Assembly: GCA_002496565.1 (NCBI GenBank)
Contig: DAKJ01000015.1
Coordinates: forward strand, 110,953-174,952
Length of the DNA stretch: 64,000 bases
DNA from: Methanosarcina sp. UBA289
GTDB taxonomy: Archaea > Halobacteriota > Methanosarcinia > Methanosarcinales > Methanosarcinaceae
Direction of reading: 5' to 3'
Shown here: positions 17,709-26,818 of the stretch, one piece after another
Layout: each line of letters opens with the position of its first letter
Numbering within the stretch: position 1 is the stretch's first letter
Position numbers and translations under genes: made by a program
The notes under the pieces: generated by a model
Told to the model about the DNA's origin: nothing
Database searches by the model: none
Seen by the model: only the letters and a program-made list of their open reading frames with translations

Positions 17709-17904
17709 CTCGCTTATAACATGAAATAATCAGAAATTCCAAATTCAAAGAAGTATTCAAAATGCTTTGAAAATAGATAAAAGTAGAATTAAAAGCCCAA
17801 AGTCAATAAATTATCACGTAAGCAATCATAAAACGTTAACTTTTATGTTTCTTAAAAAAAGCATTTTGTCAAGCTAAAAAAAGTGTAATCATGCCCCATA
17901 TAAT

Positions 17905-18297
17905 GGAATTAGTGGAAAAACAAGAGTAATTGTGAAGGATGGGAAAGTCGTTGAAGTCGGTGAGCCTGAAGTTAAATGGTGCTCTATCTTTGCCAAGTTG
18001 CGTGGAATTCAGAAGATAAATTCGGAAGAAGTCAAGATGAACATGGAGTTTAGAATAAGCGATTTCGGGATGTTCACTGATAAACGCAAGCTGGAACTCA
18101 AGGATTTTGTATGGTTTGACGCTAGCGAAATTATGATGACGGGCCTGAAAAGAGGATTGCTTGACACAACAGTAACAGCCTGTGAAGGCGCAGGAACAGT
18201 AATTTCCAGTAATTCTATCCTTGTTCAGGGTATGTGAGGCAGGATGTCTGGCCTTATCGAAACCGAGCCGATTGGTGGAATCATCAACGGTATTTAG
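17905..18297 (+). pseudogene. Methanogenesis marker protein 8 (DUF2099) remnant
   Basis: The frame beginning GKTRVIVKDGKVVEVGEP and running through VKWCSIFAKLRGI, MEFRISDFGMFT and SEIMMTGLKRGLLDTTVTACEGAGTV is clearly the N-terminal part of the DUF2099/methanogenesis marker 8 family. An in-frame TGA at 18235, where relatives have Gly after VQGM, is followed by GRMSGLIETEPIGGIINGI and then TAG at 18295; similar residues (EHGGI) continue beyond. The original start is also disrupted: an ATG at 17911 opens a different frame. This is a decaying partial copy; a working copy is presumably elsewhere in the genome. Confidence 0.8.
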
Positions 18298-18510
18298 GAA
18301 CACGGTGGAATTTGTTTTCCTGAACTTTGTTTACAAACTTCTTGATTTCCAGCAAGTTTTGTTTTAACTCTTCCCTTTCAGACCTCTTATGCCAGGCTGA
18401 GAAACAGATCTAGCCTTGATTGAGATTGATGAGCTGGAAAAAAGTTTCCATCTTTTCTCTAGGCTTTTAACTTCTTCTAGCTTCAGATATGCTCGCACAC
18501 TGACACCTAA

Positions 18511-19197
18511 TTAGTTCACATGCATGAATTCAGGATTTTCTTCAGGCCTTTCTCCACGAATAAAGATTCCCATATGAACGTATTTTCTAATTTCTTCGTT
18601 TGTAGAAGATCCGGACTGGTCGTGCCAGCGCTTTATGAACTCATCACGTGGAATATACCCTCTGCTGCCAAGTATTGAAGGGTCTTCCAGGTATACATTT
18701 TTATTATCAACGCCTATGACCACCATATAGTGACCGCTGTCATCTGTTTCCCAGGATTGGTTCTCCTCTTTCCAGGCCTGAGCTCCAACTATTACTGGAA
18801 CGCCTTCCTCAATGGACTTTTTCAGATCATCCAGTGTTAAGTTTTCTCTAATCTCGACCCTGAACCCTTTTTTCTCTGCTCCCTGCACAAGGTCTTCGGG
18901 GTCAGCACCCTCATACGTAGTATTGAGGAACTCAATTAACTGGTCCTCTCTCAGATCTTCGCCACCCCAATAACTCATCACAGCTTGAAAGCATGCAACT
19001 CCACACGAATAGTTTGTGCTCTGACGCACATCAGGCACCTGTAACAAAATAGTCGTGCCGTTTTCAGGAATAACATCTTGAACTTTTTTCTCGCAGATGC
19101 CTGTAGACATTCCTGCAGAGATTAATACTACCAAACCAGCAAGACTTAGAAAAAATGCTGTTTTTCTTATATCCAACCTCTTAATATTGATTGTCAT
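18511..19197 (-). CDS. Secreted C39-family peptidase-like protein
   Basis: A 228-residue exported or membrane-anchored protein. An N-terminal hydrophobic segment (about 13-31) precedes a papain-like C39 domain: PDVRQSTNYSCGVACFQAVMSYWG has the catalytic Cys in the NYSCG motif (about 65), a later DSGHYMVVIGVD holds the expected His (about 153), and YLEDPS the Asp/Asn position (about 166). These are the three elements of a Peptidase_C39_2 active site. It lacks the ABC transporter domains of bacteriocin exporters, so it is a stand-alone enzyme with unknown substrate. The start is ATG 19197 after a weak ribosome site. Confidence 0.78.
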   Translation of the reverse strand: MTINIKRLDIRKTAFFLSLAGLVVLISAGMSTGICEKKVQDVIPENGTTILLQVPDVRQSTNYSCGVACFQAVMSYWGGEDLREDQLIEFLNTTYEGADPEDLVQGAEKKGFRVEIRENLTLDDLKKSIEEGVPVIVGAQAWKEENQSWETDDSGHYMVVIGVDNKNVYLEDPSILGSRGYIPRDEFIKRWHDQSGSSTNEEIRKYVHMGIFIRGERPEENPEFMHVN

Positions 19198-19591
19198 AAA
19201 CTGTATCCCACCAAATTCAAGCTAAGAGGAAGAGCCCAGGTTTTTACTGAAGAATATAAAGCAGGTCTCTTCAAGTAAATATATAACTATTAATATATAT
19301 TATGTGAAAAACTAAGTATTGAATATGTGAGAAAAAAGAATTAGAAACAGAATAGCTGATTAGATGTCCTGAATGATGATAGAAAGAAGGCTAAAAAGCC
19401 TTTCCAAGAAGCATAAACCGTATTTTGACAATATAAATAAACTTATCCCGGCATACTCCACTGCGAGCAATGAGAAATGTTTGCGCCAAAGCCTTCTTCG
19501 TTTATCTAATTCATACAGTGCCTCATACTTAGTTAAAAGCAGATCCTTACCTACTTTATCCTAAGAATCAGATAGCCCTTTAAAGTGTACC
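19198..19591 (-). other. Intergenic region with a coding-like remnant
   Basis: On the minus strand between about 19555 and 19361 an open frame without a start reads TKYEALYELDKRRRLWRKHF and then a hydrophobic segment, ending in a stop near 19361. It looks like the C-terminal end of a decayed membrane protein, but no family was recognised. The rest, toward the peptidase gene, is AT-rich promoter-like DNA. Confidence 0.35.
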
Positions 19592-19750
19592 TTATAACAG
19601 TTTGAAACGATTATAATCCAACTTCTTAGTATCAAGTTCCTCCATTTGAATAGCAAGTTCATGAAATAGTTTCCAATATGGATTATCTTTTTCTAGGTCA
19701 TAAGACAAGTTACTACTTCTCCAGCACTTAATTATATAGTATCCAAACAT
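19592..19750 (-). CDS. Short hypothetical protein or gene remnant (52 aa)
   Basis: A 52-codon frame starting at ATG 19750 reads MFGYYIIKCWRSSN and then LEKDNPYWKLFHELAIQMEELD, ending KKLDYNRFKLL. Its composition is protein-like and the amphipathic helix is plausible, but no ribosome site stands out and no family is recognised. With the coding-like debris just downstream, it may be part of a decayed gene rather than a functional small protein. Confidence 0.35.
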   Translation of the reverse strand: MFGYYIIKCWRSSNLSYDLEKDNPYWKLFHELAIQMEELDTKKLDYNRFKLL

Positions 19751-19839
19751 ATAATGTATAACTTATTTTTTAATTAATTTAAAATTCATAGCAAATGAAA
19801 GTTCTTCGTAATAATTAAGAAGATCCATTCTGTCACAGC

Positions 19840-20601
19840 TTATAATTTTCCGCCATAAGATCTTACATGCTTCCAGGCTTTGTGATAATTGTCAAAAAGA
19901 TCCTTATCTTCATATATCGCAGCATTGTCTCTTTTATATACCGCTCTATCATTTCCGATTGGACAGACCTTGATACATATACCACACGGCGAAATGTGAC
20001 GCTTGTTTAATTCAGCGCTATAAGAGGAACAGGCTTTCTTATCTGTCAGTCCGCTGGGGTAATCTTCCTTATCAAGAGCATTCGATGGGCACATTTTTAC
20101 ACAACGCATACAGCGGGTGCAAAGTTCAGTCTCCAACATTGGATCTTGAGGAAGCTCAGCTGTGGACAGAATTGAGCCGAAACGGATCCTGGGACCGTAC
20201 TCTGGTGTAAGGATCGTATTATTTACCCCAAAGGTTCCTAGTCCAGCGAGAAAAGCAGCATGCCTGTGAGAAAAGAAGGCAATGGGATTTTCGAGGAGTA
20301 CCTGAATGCTTCCATATCCGTCTCTAGGTACGAAAATAGATGGATATCCTCTATCGGTCAGGAAGTTGGCAAGTCGATATGTGTATTGGTCTAATAAGGT
20401 GTTTACAGTCTTGTATAGTTCGCGGTAATATATTGAGGGAGATGTCTCCAACACCGGTAGAGGAACCGGCAAGCCGATAACTATCACTGATTTTGCTTCC
20501 GGATATATAGATTGAGGATAGAATTCTTCAGGTATCCACGGCAAAAAAGGAGGGTTATTCCATCTCTCAACACCGGCGATCCCAACCATGGGTATATCCA
20601 T
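19840..20601 (-). CDS. 4Fe-4S reductase, epoxyqueuosine-reductase-like
   Basis: The 253-residue product has two cysteine clusters of 4Fe-4S type, CTRCMRCVKMCP (about 174-185) and CGICIKVCP (about 217-225), after a domain with RHAAFLAGLGTFGVNNTILTPEYGPRIRFGSI, which is typical of the QueG/reductive-dehalogenase-like cobalamin-binding family. Archaea do not make queuosine by the bacterial route, so the substrate is unknown. The frame remains open upstream of ATG 20601 for about 20 codons (KSTTKDLKKALLQKCES) that look like the missing N-terminal helix of relatives, but no usual start codon exists there. A 25-bp tandem repeat lies just before that stretch. Confidence 0.78.
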   Translation of the reverse strand: MDIPMVGIAGVERWNNPPFLPWIPEEFYPQSIYPEAKSVIVIGLPVPLPVLETSPSIYYRELYKTVNTLLDQYTYRLANFLTDRGYPSIFVPRDGYGSIQVLLENPIAFFSHRHAAFLAGLGTFGVNNTILTPEYGPRIRFGSILSTAELPQDPMLETELCTRCMRCVKMCPSNALDKEDYPSGLTDKKACSSYSAELNKRHISPCGICIKVCPIGNDRAVYKRDNAAIYEDKDLFDNYHKAWKHVRSYGGKL

Positions 20602-20660
20602 ACTTTCGCATTTCTGCAGGAGGGCTTTTTTCAGATCTTTAGTCGTAGATTTATCCCTTC

Positions 20661-20710
20661 TTGGAAAAAACTCAATCTCTCATATTTGGAAAAAACTCAA
20701 ATTCATATGT
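20661..20710. repeat. Imperfect 25-bp tandem repeat upstream of the Fe-S reductase
   Basis: TTGGAAAAAACTCAA occurs at 20661-20675 and 20686-20700, each followed by a similar TCATAT segment. The duplication sits at the 5' edge of the reductase reading frame and may have disturbed its original start or promoter. Confidence 0.55.
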
Positions 20711-20741
20711 TTTATATTTAATTATATTATATATTTAACAA

Positions 20742-21113
20742 TTATATATAATATTCAACGTAGAAGCGGTAAGCAACCTGAAGTTCTTCAAGCTCCCTAG
20801 ATTCCAGTTCAAAATCAGGCTGACCGGTTTTGTAAACTACTTCACCTAAATTTTTGAAGGTAACCTCGCATTTTATATTTTCGGGAAGTTGAGCCTCAAA
20901 GCTACCACATTTGCTGCAAATCTCCAGGACAAGTTTTTCGATTTCTGCGGGACTGAAAAACTTTTCATTTTCAGGGCTGTAATTTACCTCAACTATCAAT
21001 TCTTCTTTGCTCGTTAAATCCGCCCAGAACCCGGAAAGTTCAGTTCCTTCTATTCTGTAGTCCTGAAGTTCAAAACTTCTAGTGATCGTATTCTTGATTT
21101 TACCCTCGTCCAT
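20742..21113 (-). CDS. Hypothetical protein (123 aa)
   Basis: An acidic soluble protein with the pattern of an alpha/beta domain: ITRSFELQDYRIEGTEL, EELIVEVNYSPENEKFFSPAEIEKLVLEIC, then a beta-rich half ending in an aromatic tail. It has two cysteines (EICSKCG), no signal peptide and no membrane segment. I do not recognise the family. It lies alone, about 140 bases upstream of the Fe-S reductase on the same strand; a link between them is possible but not shown. Confidence 0.6.
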   Translation of the reverse strand: MDEGKIKNTITRSFELQDYRIEGTELSGFWADLTSKEELIVEVNYSPENEKFFSPAEIEKLVLEICSKCGSFEAQLPENIKCEVTFKNLGEVVYKTGQPDFELESRELEELQVAYRFYVEYYI

Positions 21114-21294
21114 ATGCTTAATTTTGGAAGTGGATATATATAAACTATCTTAAAAACAAAGCAGATTCTTTAGATATAACTGTTCTTTATTTCTGATTCG
21201 TAGGAATCTATAATTCTTTCATCTCAACAAATAAAGACAAGATCTACGACTTAAGGTACAAGTTGCCAGCACCTTCGATTATTCAAGTCTTAAG

Positions 21295-22754
21295 TTACTT
21301 CTTCCTGAGTTTCCATCCACCATACAGGCAGGCCAAACCGCCTAATAATCCAAAGCCTGGGGTAGAGTTATTTTTGCTCGATTCATTTCCACTTGAGTTA
21401 CTACCATTATCAGATTTGGAATTATTAATATCATTATTACTGTTATTGTTTGAATTATTTAGCTCGATAACATTTTTTCCTCATATGATGGCAAGTTAGT
21501 CTCTTCAACGCTTATATTTTCAGTTGTATTTAAAGTCACCATTGTACTCGGATAAGTTTCATTAGAGGTTGCCTTTGTGCTTTGATCAGTTATGTTAGAT
21601 TTTATAAAAGGTTCATTAGGTTTTATAATAGGCCCAATGACAACTCCAACAGGATAGTTCATAGTATATTTTCCTGTATTCACAGTCGCTGTAACTTTGT
21701 TTGTGGCTGTGTCAATTACAGAGACATTATCTTTGTAGTCACTGGAGTAACCGTTAGAGATCGCTACATATGCCTTTTTTCCATCTGGAGTGACTGCAAC
21801 TCCCTTAGGAGCTGTTCCTACATACACTGTAGCTATAACTTTGTTTGTAACCGCATCAATTACAGAAACAGTGTTACCCTGTTCATCGTAGGAACCAGAG
21901 TTTGTCACATATATTTTGGTTCCATCAGGACTGACTGCAATATCACCAGGACCGTTTCCTACAGGTACACTTCCTGTAACATTGTTTGTAGCTGTGTCAA
22001 TTACAGAAACATTGTTACTGCCTGAATTAATCACATAAACCTTATTTCCATCAGGGCTAACTGCAATATCAGTCGGATAGTCTCCTACAGATACAGCGGC
22101 TATAATTTTGTTTGTAGTTGCGTCAATTACAGAAGTAGTGTTATTGCGACTGTTCGTAGCATAGATTTTTTTCCCATCAGGGGAGAATGCAATGTCATAA
22201 GTGCTCAGCCCCATATTAATTGGGTCCATTACAGTGTTTGTGGATGTGCCAATTACTGTGTTAACTACAGAGACATTGTTGCTATTATCATCCACTCTAC
22301 TGTAACGATTCGTCACATAAACCCTTGATCCTTTCGGGTTAACTGTAATTTTCCGAGGATAACTTCCTACGTCTACTACTGCATCAACCGTATTTGTCGC
22401 TGTGTCAATTATAGAGATAGTGGTGCTGATTCCTGATATATCCGTCACATATACCTTTGTTCCTGCAGGGCTGATTGCGGCTTCTCCAGCCCAGCCTTCT
22501 ATAGGCACTACGGCTGTAAGATTGTCAGTTGCTGTGTCAATCACAAAAACAGTACCGGTGTCGATTCCTATACTCGTTACATATGCAAACGGAGCTGCAC
22601 CTGCTACACTCACCAGTGTTAAAATCGCAAATGCCGTTATTCTCAGAGCTCTTATGAGAATATGTTGTCTACGCACTTTATTAGGCGTTGTCATAGATGA
22701 AAGTGGAATCGAAAAAGTGGCAATCTCTATTGTTGATGTAATTTTCCTTTTCAT
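21295..22754 (-). pseudogene. YVTN beta-propeller surface protein with frameshifted PGF-type sorting tail
   Basis: A signal-type N-terminus (hydrophobic about 33-54) precedes about eight 40-residue YVTN repeats (KIYVTNS, NNVSVIDTATNNV, VSPDGTK), which form a beta-propeller of archaeal surface-layer proteins. The main frame (431 aa) stops at 21459. Just before, a run of six A residues on the coding strand (21473-21478) separates it from a second frame. That frame gives an Asn/Ser-rich linker, then STPGFGLLGGLACLYGGW and a basic end, the three-part PGF-CTERM sorting signal. One more A would fuse them as EEKNVIELNNS. So the protein is either broken here, slippage-controlled, or affected by a sequencing error. 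Confidence 0.75.
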
Positions 22755-23031
22755 CTTTTATCCCTGAGTAATGATTGTCTTTAATGCTAGGGGTATTATC
22801 TGAAAATCTAAACTTAGGGCATTTTTAAAAACATTCCTTAAGTTAACTTAGCTTCAGGATAATAAAACATTCTAAAGAGGAATAATTTCAAGATAAAAGA
22901 TAAAAATGGAAAAATCACATTATCCTTACATTAAGAACCTATGTGAAAAGTCATAATAGCATATCGAAAATGATATCAGTAAACAGTTATTTTCACTGCT
23001 ACTGATAGACGCTTTAGTTCTTTCTTGTAGT

Positions 23032-23538
23032 TTAGATACCTATAGATTTATTAGTGGATGTGTGATTCTGAGTGATTTTCTGTTCGAGGGATGGATCGCC
23101 AATTTGAGTCGTGTTTCCCTGAGTTGTATTTTCTTGAGTCGTGTTTGTTCCACTCGATATAATCTTCAGAGTACCCTGCTTATTTGAAACAACCGGGGTA
23201 TTGTTTTTACTGTTGTATGAAGTATAAGTTATTTGATTTGCTTCCGAACTGGGTTGATGCGGAGCTACATAAGTTGATTTCCTGATTTGAAGCTTTGTTG
23301 TAGTTTCAGATGTTGTTATATTTTCAATGTAATCACTTTCTATTACAGTATCGTTAGCTGTTTCAGTAACGTTTGATGTTTTAACAGGTGAAGACGTTGT
23401 AACTACTGTTGGAGCGGTTTGGTTTGAAACACTTGGAGTTTCATTTTCTGGATTTGTTGTCTTTTCAGCACAGCCGGCTGCAAAAACAATAGTAGCAATG
23501 AAAAGAAGCATTGCTATGATTTTCAAATTGTTTTTCAT
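23032..23538 (-). CDS. Thr/Ser-rich hypothetical lipoprotein
   Basis: A 168-residue product starting at the ATG after GGTGTT; an earlier in-frame ATG lies too far upstream of that site. Residues 1-23 form a signal ending in FAAGC, a lipobox, followed by CAEKTTNPENE. The mature part is rich in Thr, Ser and Asn with several N-x-T/S sites, suggesting a glycosylated, extended stalk on the cell surface. No enzymatic domain is seen. The function is unknown; it stands between the propeller protein and a radical SAM enzyme. Confidence 0.65.
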   Translation of the reverse strand: MKNNLKIIAMLLFIATIVFAAGCAEKTTNPENETPSVSNQTAPTVVTTSSPVKTSNVTETANDTVIESDYIENITTSETTTKLQIRKSTYVAPHQPSSEANQITYTSYNSKNNTPVVSNKQGTLKIISSGTNTTQENTTQGNTTQIGDPSLEQKITQNHTSTNKSIGI

Positions 23539-23645
23539 TAATAACACCGCTAAAATTCTTCTTTATTTTGAAAGCATAATTAATTCAGAAGTTTCGTACA
23601 TAAGCTTGTTTATAATTTTGTTTCAAACTTGTTTCTAAGCTTGTT

Positions 23646-24788
23646 TCAGAGTTTCTTAAGCATGAGGGACATTATTCCGGGTTTTGAAGGTCTCATACTG
23701 CCGGGCGAGAACATATCATCCATACCTGAGCCCCCGAACATTTCCTCGTTGACACGCTTGTTTATTTCATCAAAAATCATCTTATAGGCAGCACAGTGCG
23801 GGTCAACGCCTTTTATTTCCCCGCCTGTGGGAACTATTGCATTGTACGGGCATCCGCCTCTGCAGTATTTGATATGGGCGCATTTGCCACATGCAGTATC
23901 CACATATTCTTTATACTGGTGCATTTTCTTCCAGGCTTCGGATTGAGCAAGGTCTGCCATGGTCGGGCGATCATAAACATTCCCCATCACATATTCGGGC
24001 ATTCCAATAAAGCGATAGCAAGGATAGATGTTTCCTTCAGGGCCGACAGCAAAGGTATCTCCCATACAGTCAACATAAGTACAGACCGTGCCCCTGCCTG
24101 TAAATACGCATTTGCACAGGTGATCAATGTTCATAACGTCAATTTGGCCCAAGTTTTCCAGATATTTATCAAGAAGATAGATTAAGAGTTCCCCGTATTC
24201 CTCGGGAGAAAGCGTCCATTTCTCAGGGTTGTCACCTTTTAAAGAAGGCAGGCAGGGGTGCAGCTTGAGAGTTAAACCTTTTTCAAGGTAAAAATTGAAA
24301 ATATCTTCCTTATATTTTACGGAATGAGATGTGAAAGTGGTAATGAACCTCACATCAAGCCCATGTTCCCTGGCAATTTCATAGCCTTTCATGGTTTTGT
24401 CGTAGTATCCTTTTCCCCTCTGAAGGTCATTAAGTTCTTTTGGACCGTCCAGGCTAGAGCCTATAGGAACTCCATATTCTGCAAAAATTTCAGCTATCTC
24501 TGGAGTCATTTTCCATAGGTTTGTCTGTATCGCAAAAGCTATTCTCCTGGGGCTCAAACCATCAACCAGGAGTGGCAGTGCTTCCCTATAAAATTCCGCC
24601 CCTGCCAGAAGCGGTTCTCCGCCGTGGAAGGTAAAAGTAACCGAATCTCCCCTGAATATTTTAAGCCATTCAACCACTTCTTTTATCGTTTCAATGCTCA
24701 TTATCGGGGACTTTTCTTCGGAACTCCAGCAATAGCTGCAGTTAGCAGGACAACCAAGGGTCGGGATAAGCATCACATGAAAAGGCAT
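23646..24788 (-). CDS. Radical SAM/SPASM enzyme, peptide- or protein-modifying type
   Basis: A 380-residue radical SAM enzyme. The CxxxCxxC cluster that binds the SAM iron-sulfur cluster is CPANCSYC at residues 13-20, followed by HGGEPLL (about 55). The C-terminal SPASM domain has two sets of cysteines (CTYVDCMGD, YPCYRF, CGKCAHIKYCRGGCPYNA), like anaerobic sulfatase maturases and enzymes that modify ribosomal peptides. Its closest known type is the methanogen group annotated as putative peptide-modifying radical SAM enzymes. No sulfatase and no convincing precursor peptide gene is adjacent, so the target is unknown. The start ATG follows GGGTG at a suitable distance. Confidence 0.88.
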   Translation of the reverse strand: MPFHVMLIPTLGCPANCSYCWSSEEKSPIMSIETIKEVVEWLKIFRGDSVTFTFHGGEPLLAGAEFYREALPLLVDGLSPRRIAFAIQTNLWKMTPEIAEIFAEYGVPIGSSLDGPKELNDLQRGKGYYDKTMKGYEIAREHGLDVRFITTFTSHSVKYKEDIFNFYLEKGLTLKLHPCLPSLKGDNPEKWTLSPEEYGELLIYLLDKYLENLGQIDVMNIDHLCKCVFTGRGTVCTYVDCMGDTFAVGPEGNIYPCYRFIGMPEYVMGNVYDRPTMADLAQSEAWKKMHQYKEYVDTACGKCAHIKYCRGGCPYNAIVPTGGEIKGVDPHCAAYKMIFDEINKRVNEEMFGGSGMDDMFSPGSMRPSKPGIMSLMLKKL

Positions 24789-25183
24789 ATTTAAAGCACC
24801 CTTTTTTTAAGCTTCTTTAAATTATTAGTACTTTTCTAAGTTTTCCTGAGATAAATTAAGATCGAGGAACTCTCTAATTTATTATACACACTGTTTATAT
24901 AATTCTTTAGACCTAGCATCCAGGGAATTTGTCTTTACTCTCCTTTGTAAATCAGGATTAATTATTGAGTTCCATTAACTCTGACATATAATACTATTTT
25001 AAAGCGTATGCTCAAATATCTTATAGAAAGTGAAGCTTAATTCAGTTAAGATTCGCCAGGGAAAATGGACCTGAAGTGGATTTAAATTATGAGTTTAAAA
25101 GTAAAATGCATGAGTCTAAAAGTAAGGTGTAAGCCTAAAGATAGACGAAAGAGTTGAAAATTAAAGGTGGATCTCTAAAAATC

Positions 25184-25603
25184 TCAGCGCAATTTTCGGA
25201 ATTCGATTCCTTCAAACCTGCATGTTGAAATTCTTCTCTCGCGAAAAGCATACAGGAAGATTTTAAAAAGAGCGTAAAGCCTGAAGTAATAAGCAAGCAG
25301 GAAAGCAAGCAGGACAGGAGAACGAAGCCCGCTGATGTATATTATTTTCTTATCGTCCCTGACCGAATCGTCCAGGAACTTGACTATACCGTCAAAAGCT
25401 TCCCTTTCAAGTGTGCTTCCTCTAGGCAAGCGGGGTCCCAGCACCACCACATCTTCTTCCATACCATCTGCGCTTTCAGTTCCTTCTACAAAGCCGTAAT
25501 TGAAAATTGTGGGCAGGGGGGAAAAGAAAGCTCTTTCATAGCCTTTTTCTGTCTTATTGTATTTCCAGAAACTATACTTTGGGGTCTCTATAATAATTTT
25601 CAT
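25184..25603 (-). CDS. Inorganic-pyrophosphatase-like membrane-associated protein
   Basis: The 139-residue product reads FFSPLPTIFNYGFVEGT and then GMEEDVVVLGPRLPRGSTLER, echoing the FNYG and DxxDVLVL strands of family I inorganic pyrophosphatase; archaeal proteins of this small type are often annotated as pyrophosphatase. A hydrophobic segment (about 95-118, PVLLAFLLAYYFRLYALFKIFL) suggests membrane attachment, which is unusual for soluble pyrophosphatase. Some of the acidic residues expected in the active site appear to be missing, so activity is uncertain. It stands alone on the minus strand, divergent from the Trm5-like gene. Confidence 0.5.
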   Translation of the reverse strand: MKIIIETPKYSFWKYNKTEKGYERAFFSPLPTIFNYGFVEGTESADGMEEDVVVLGPRLPRGSTLEREAFDGIVKFLDDSVRDDKKIIYISGLRSPVLLAFLLAYYFRLYALFKIFLYAFRERRISTCRFEGIEFRKLR

Positions 25604-25800
25604 GGGGAAATAAGCCTACCTGAAATAGGAAATAACCGTTTAAGGTTTCTTCCGGGTTTTATCTTTTTCCATACTTTTCTACACTTTCCCAAACAAAAAG
25701 CATATATTGAAATTCTTCTTAAAAGCGGAACTAAAATCTGGAACTATTATCTTAATGTTAAAATTTAATATTTAAAATCTGATATGCAGAGGTATTCTGA

Positions 25801-26718
25801 ATGAGTTTTAGAAAGAGAGTGAGTTTGCGAGATGAGATGAAAGGAATAGTTGAAGAGCCCCTGCTTCAGATAGTTCCAAAACGTTTTGATTACATAGGGA
25901 ATGTAGCCGTAATCTCGATTCCTCCGGAACTTTCAGCTTATAAAGAAGCTATTGCTTCGAAGCTGTTTTCCATGCGAGGCAACACGCGAGCTGTGCTTAA
26001 TAAGGTGAGCAAACTTGAAGGTGAGCACAGGGTTGCGGATTTTGAGCTTCTTCTTGGGGAAACTACTGAGACCATTCACAGGGAAAATGGCTATATCTAC
26101 AAGCTGGATGTCAAAAAAGTCTTTTTTAATCCCCGTCTGTACTCTGAGAGAAGGCGGATAGCCTCAAAAATTACCTCTGGTGAACACATTATAATTCCTT
26201 TCGCCGGAGTCGGCCCTTTTGTGCTTCCTGCCGCAGGAAAAGGAGCAAAGGTATACGCTATTGAAATAAATCCCGACGCCTGCGCTTGTCTGCGGGAAAA
26301 TATTCGGATTAACAGGCTTGAAGGTCAAATAGCCGTTATCCAGGATGATTTTGAAAAAGTTTCCCATATGTTTAATTCTACAAAAGCCGGTGAAGTGCCA
26401 GCAAATAAGGCTTTTTCTGATCTGCCCGTATACCTGAGTCTTGAGGAAAATGAAAATGAAAGTTTTCAGTTTCCTGAAAATGGCTTTGACAGAGCTATTG
26501 TCCCAACTCCTTACGGTATGGATCACTTTCTTGGCGAAATCTCGAAACTTGTCAGGAAAGGAGGGTACATTCACTTCTACACTTTCAAAGCCGAGTCCCA
26601 GATACCGGAACTAATTAAGGATTATGAAAAAATGGGGCTTGGAGTGGAACTCTACAGGAGAGCCGGAAGCGTTGCCCCAGGCATCAGCAGGTGGGTTTTT
26701 GACCTTATTAAAAAATAG
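25801..26718 (+). CDS. Trm5-like class I tRNA (guanine-N1) methyltransferase
   Basis: A 305-residue member of the Met-10+/Trm5 family, which methylates N1 of G37 in tRNA to keep the reading frame. The N-terminal region RFDYIGNVAVISIP is typical of the archaeal D1/D2 part. The SAM-binding fold follows: IIIPFAGVGPFVLPAA (about 131-146), VYAIEINPDAC (about 152), IQDDFEKV, and the catalytic-loop region RAIVPTPYGMDHFL (about 232-246), where canonical Trm5 has an N-P-P-type motif. The insert between IQDDF and DRAIV is unusually long. A Trm5b/c-type paralogue or a wyosine-related enzyme is possible. Confidence 0.85.
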   Translation: MSFRKRVSLRDEMKGIVEEPLLQIVPKRFDYIGNVAVISIPPELSAYKEAIASKLFSMRGNTRAVLNKVSKLEGEHRVADFELLLGETTETIHRENGYIYKLDVKKVFFNPRLYSERRRIASKITSGEHIIIPFAGVGPFVLPAAGKGAKVYAIEINPDACACLRENIRINRLEGQIAVIQDDFEKVSHMFNSTKAGEVPANKAFSDLPVYLSLEENENESFQFPENGFDRAIVPTPYGMDHFLGEISKLVRKGGYIHFYTFKAESQIPELIKDYEKMGLGVELYRRAGSVAPGISRWVFDLIKK

Positions 26719-26818
26719 GTGTGAATAAAAAGTTGCAGAAATTTTGAGTTCCCAAATAGATAGAGATTTCAGTTATCAGCAAGCAGGGATTTTAATTCGT
26801 CAAGCAGGTAGAGATTTT

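Noticed and set aside
18235..18237. TGA in the mmp8 remnant as a recoded codon
   Set aside because: Relatives have Gly at this site, another stop follows soon and the start is also disrupted, so decay explains it better.
21582..22025. 147-codon frame opposite the YVTN gene (and similar long frames opposite uvrA, uvrB and TPR genes)
   Set aside because: These are antisense shadows of repeat-rich or codon-biased genes with no motifs of their own.
25090..25158. 22-codon frame with a repeated MSLKV-Cys motif near the radical SAM gene, considered as precursor peptide
   Set aside because: It lies on the opposite strand, lacks a ribosome site and arises from a simple 21-bp tandem repeat in AT-rich DNA.
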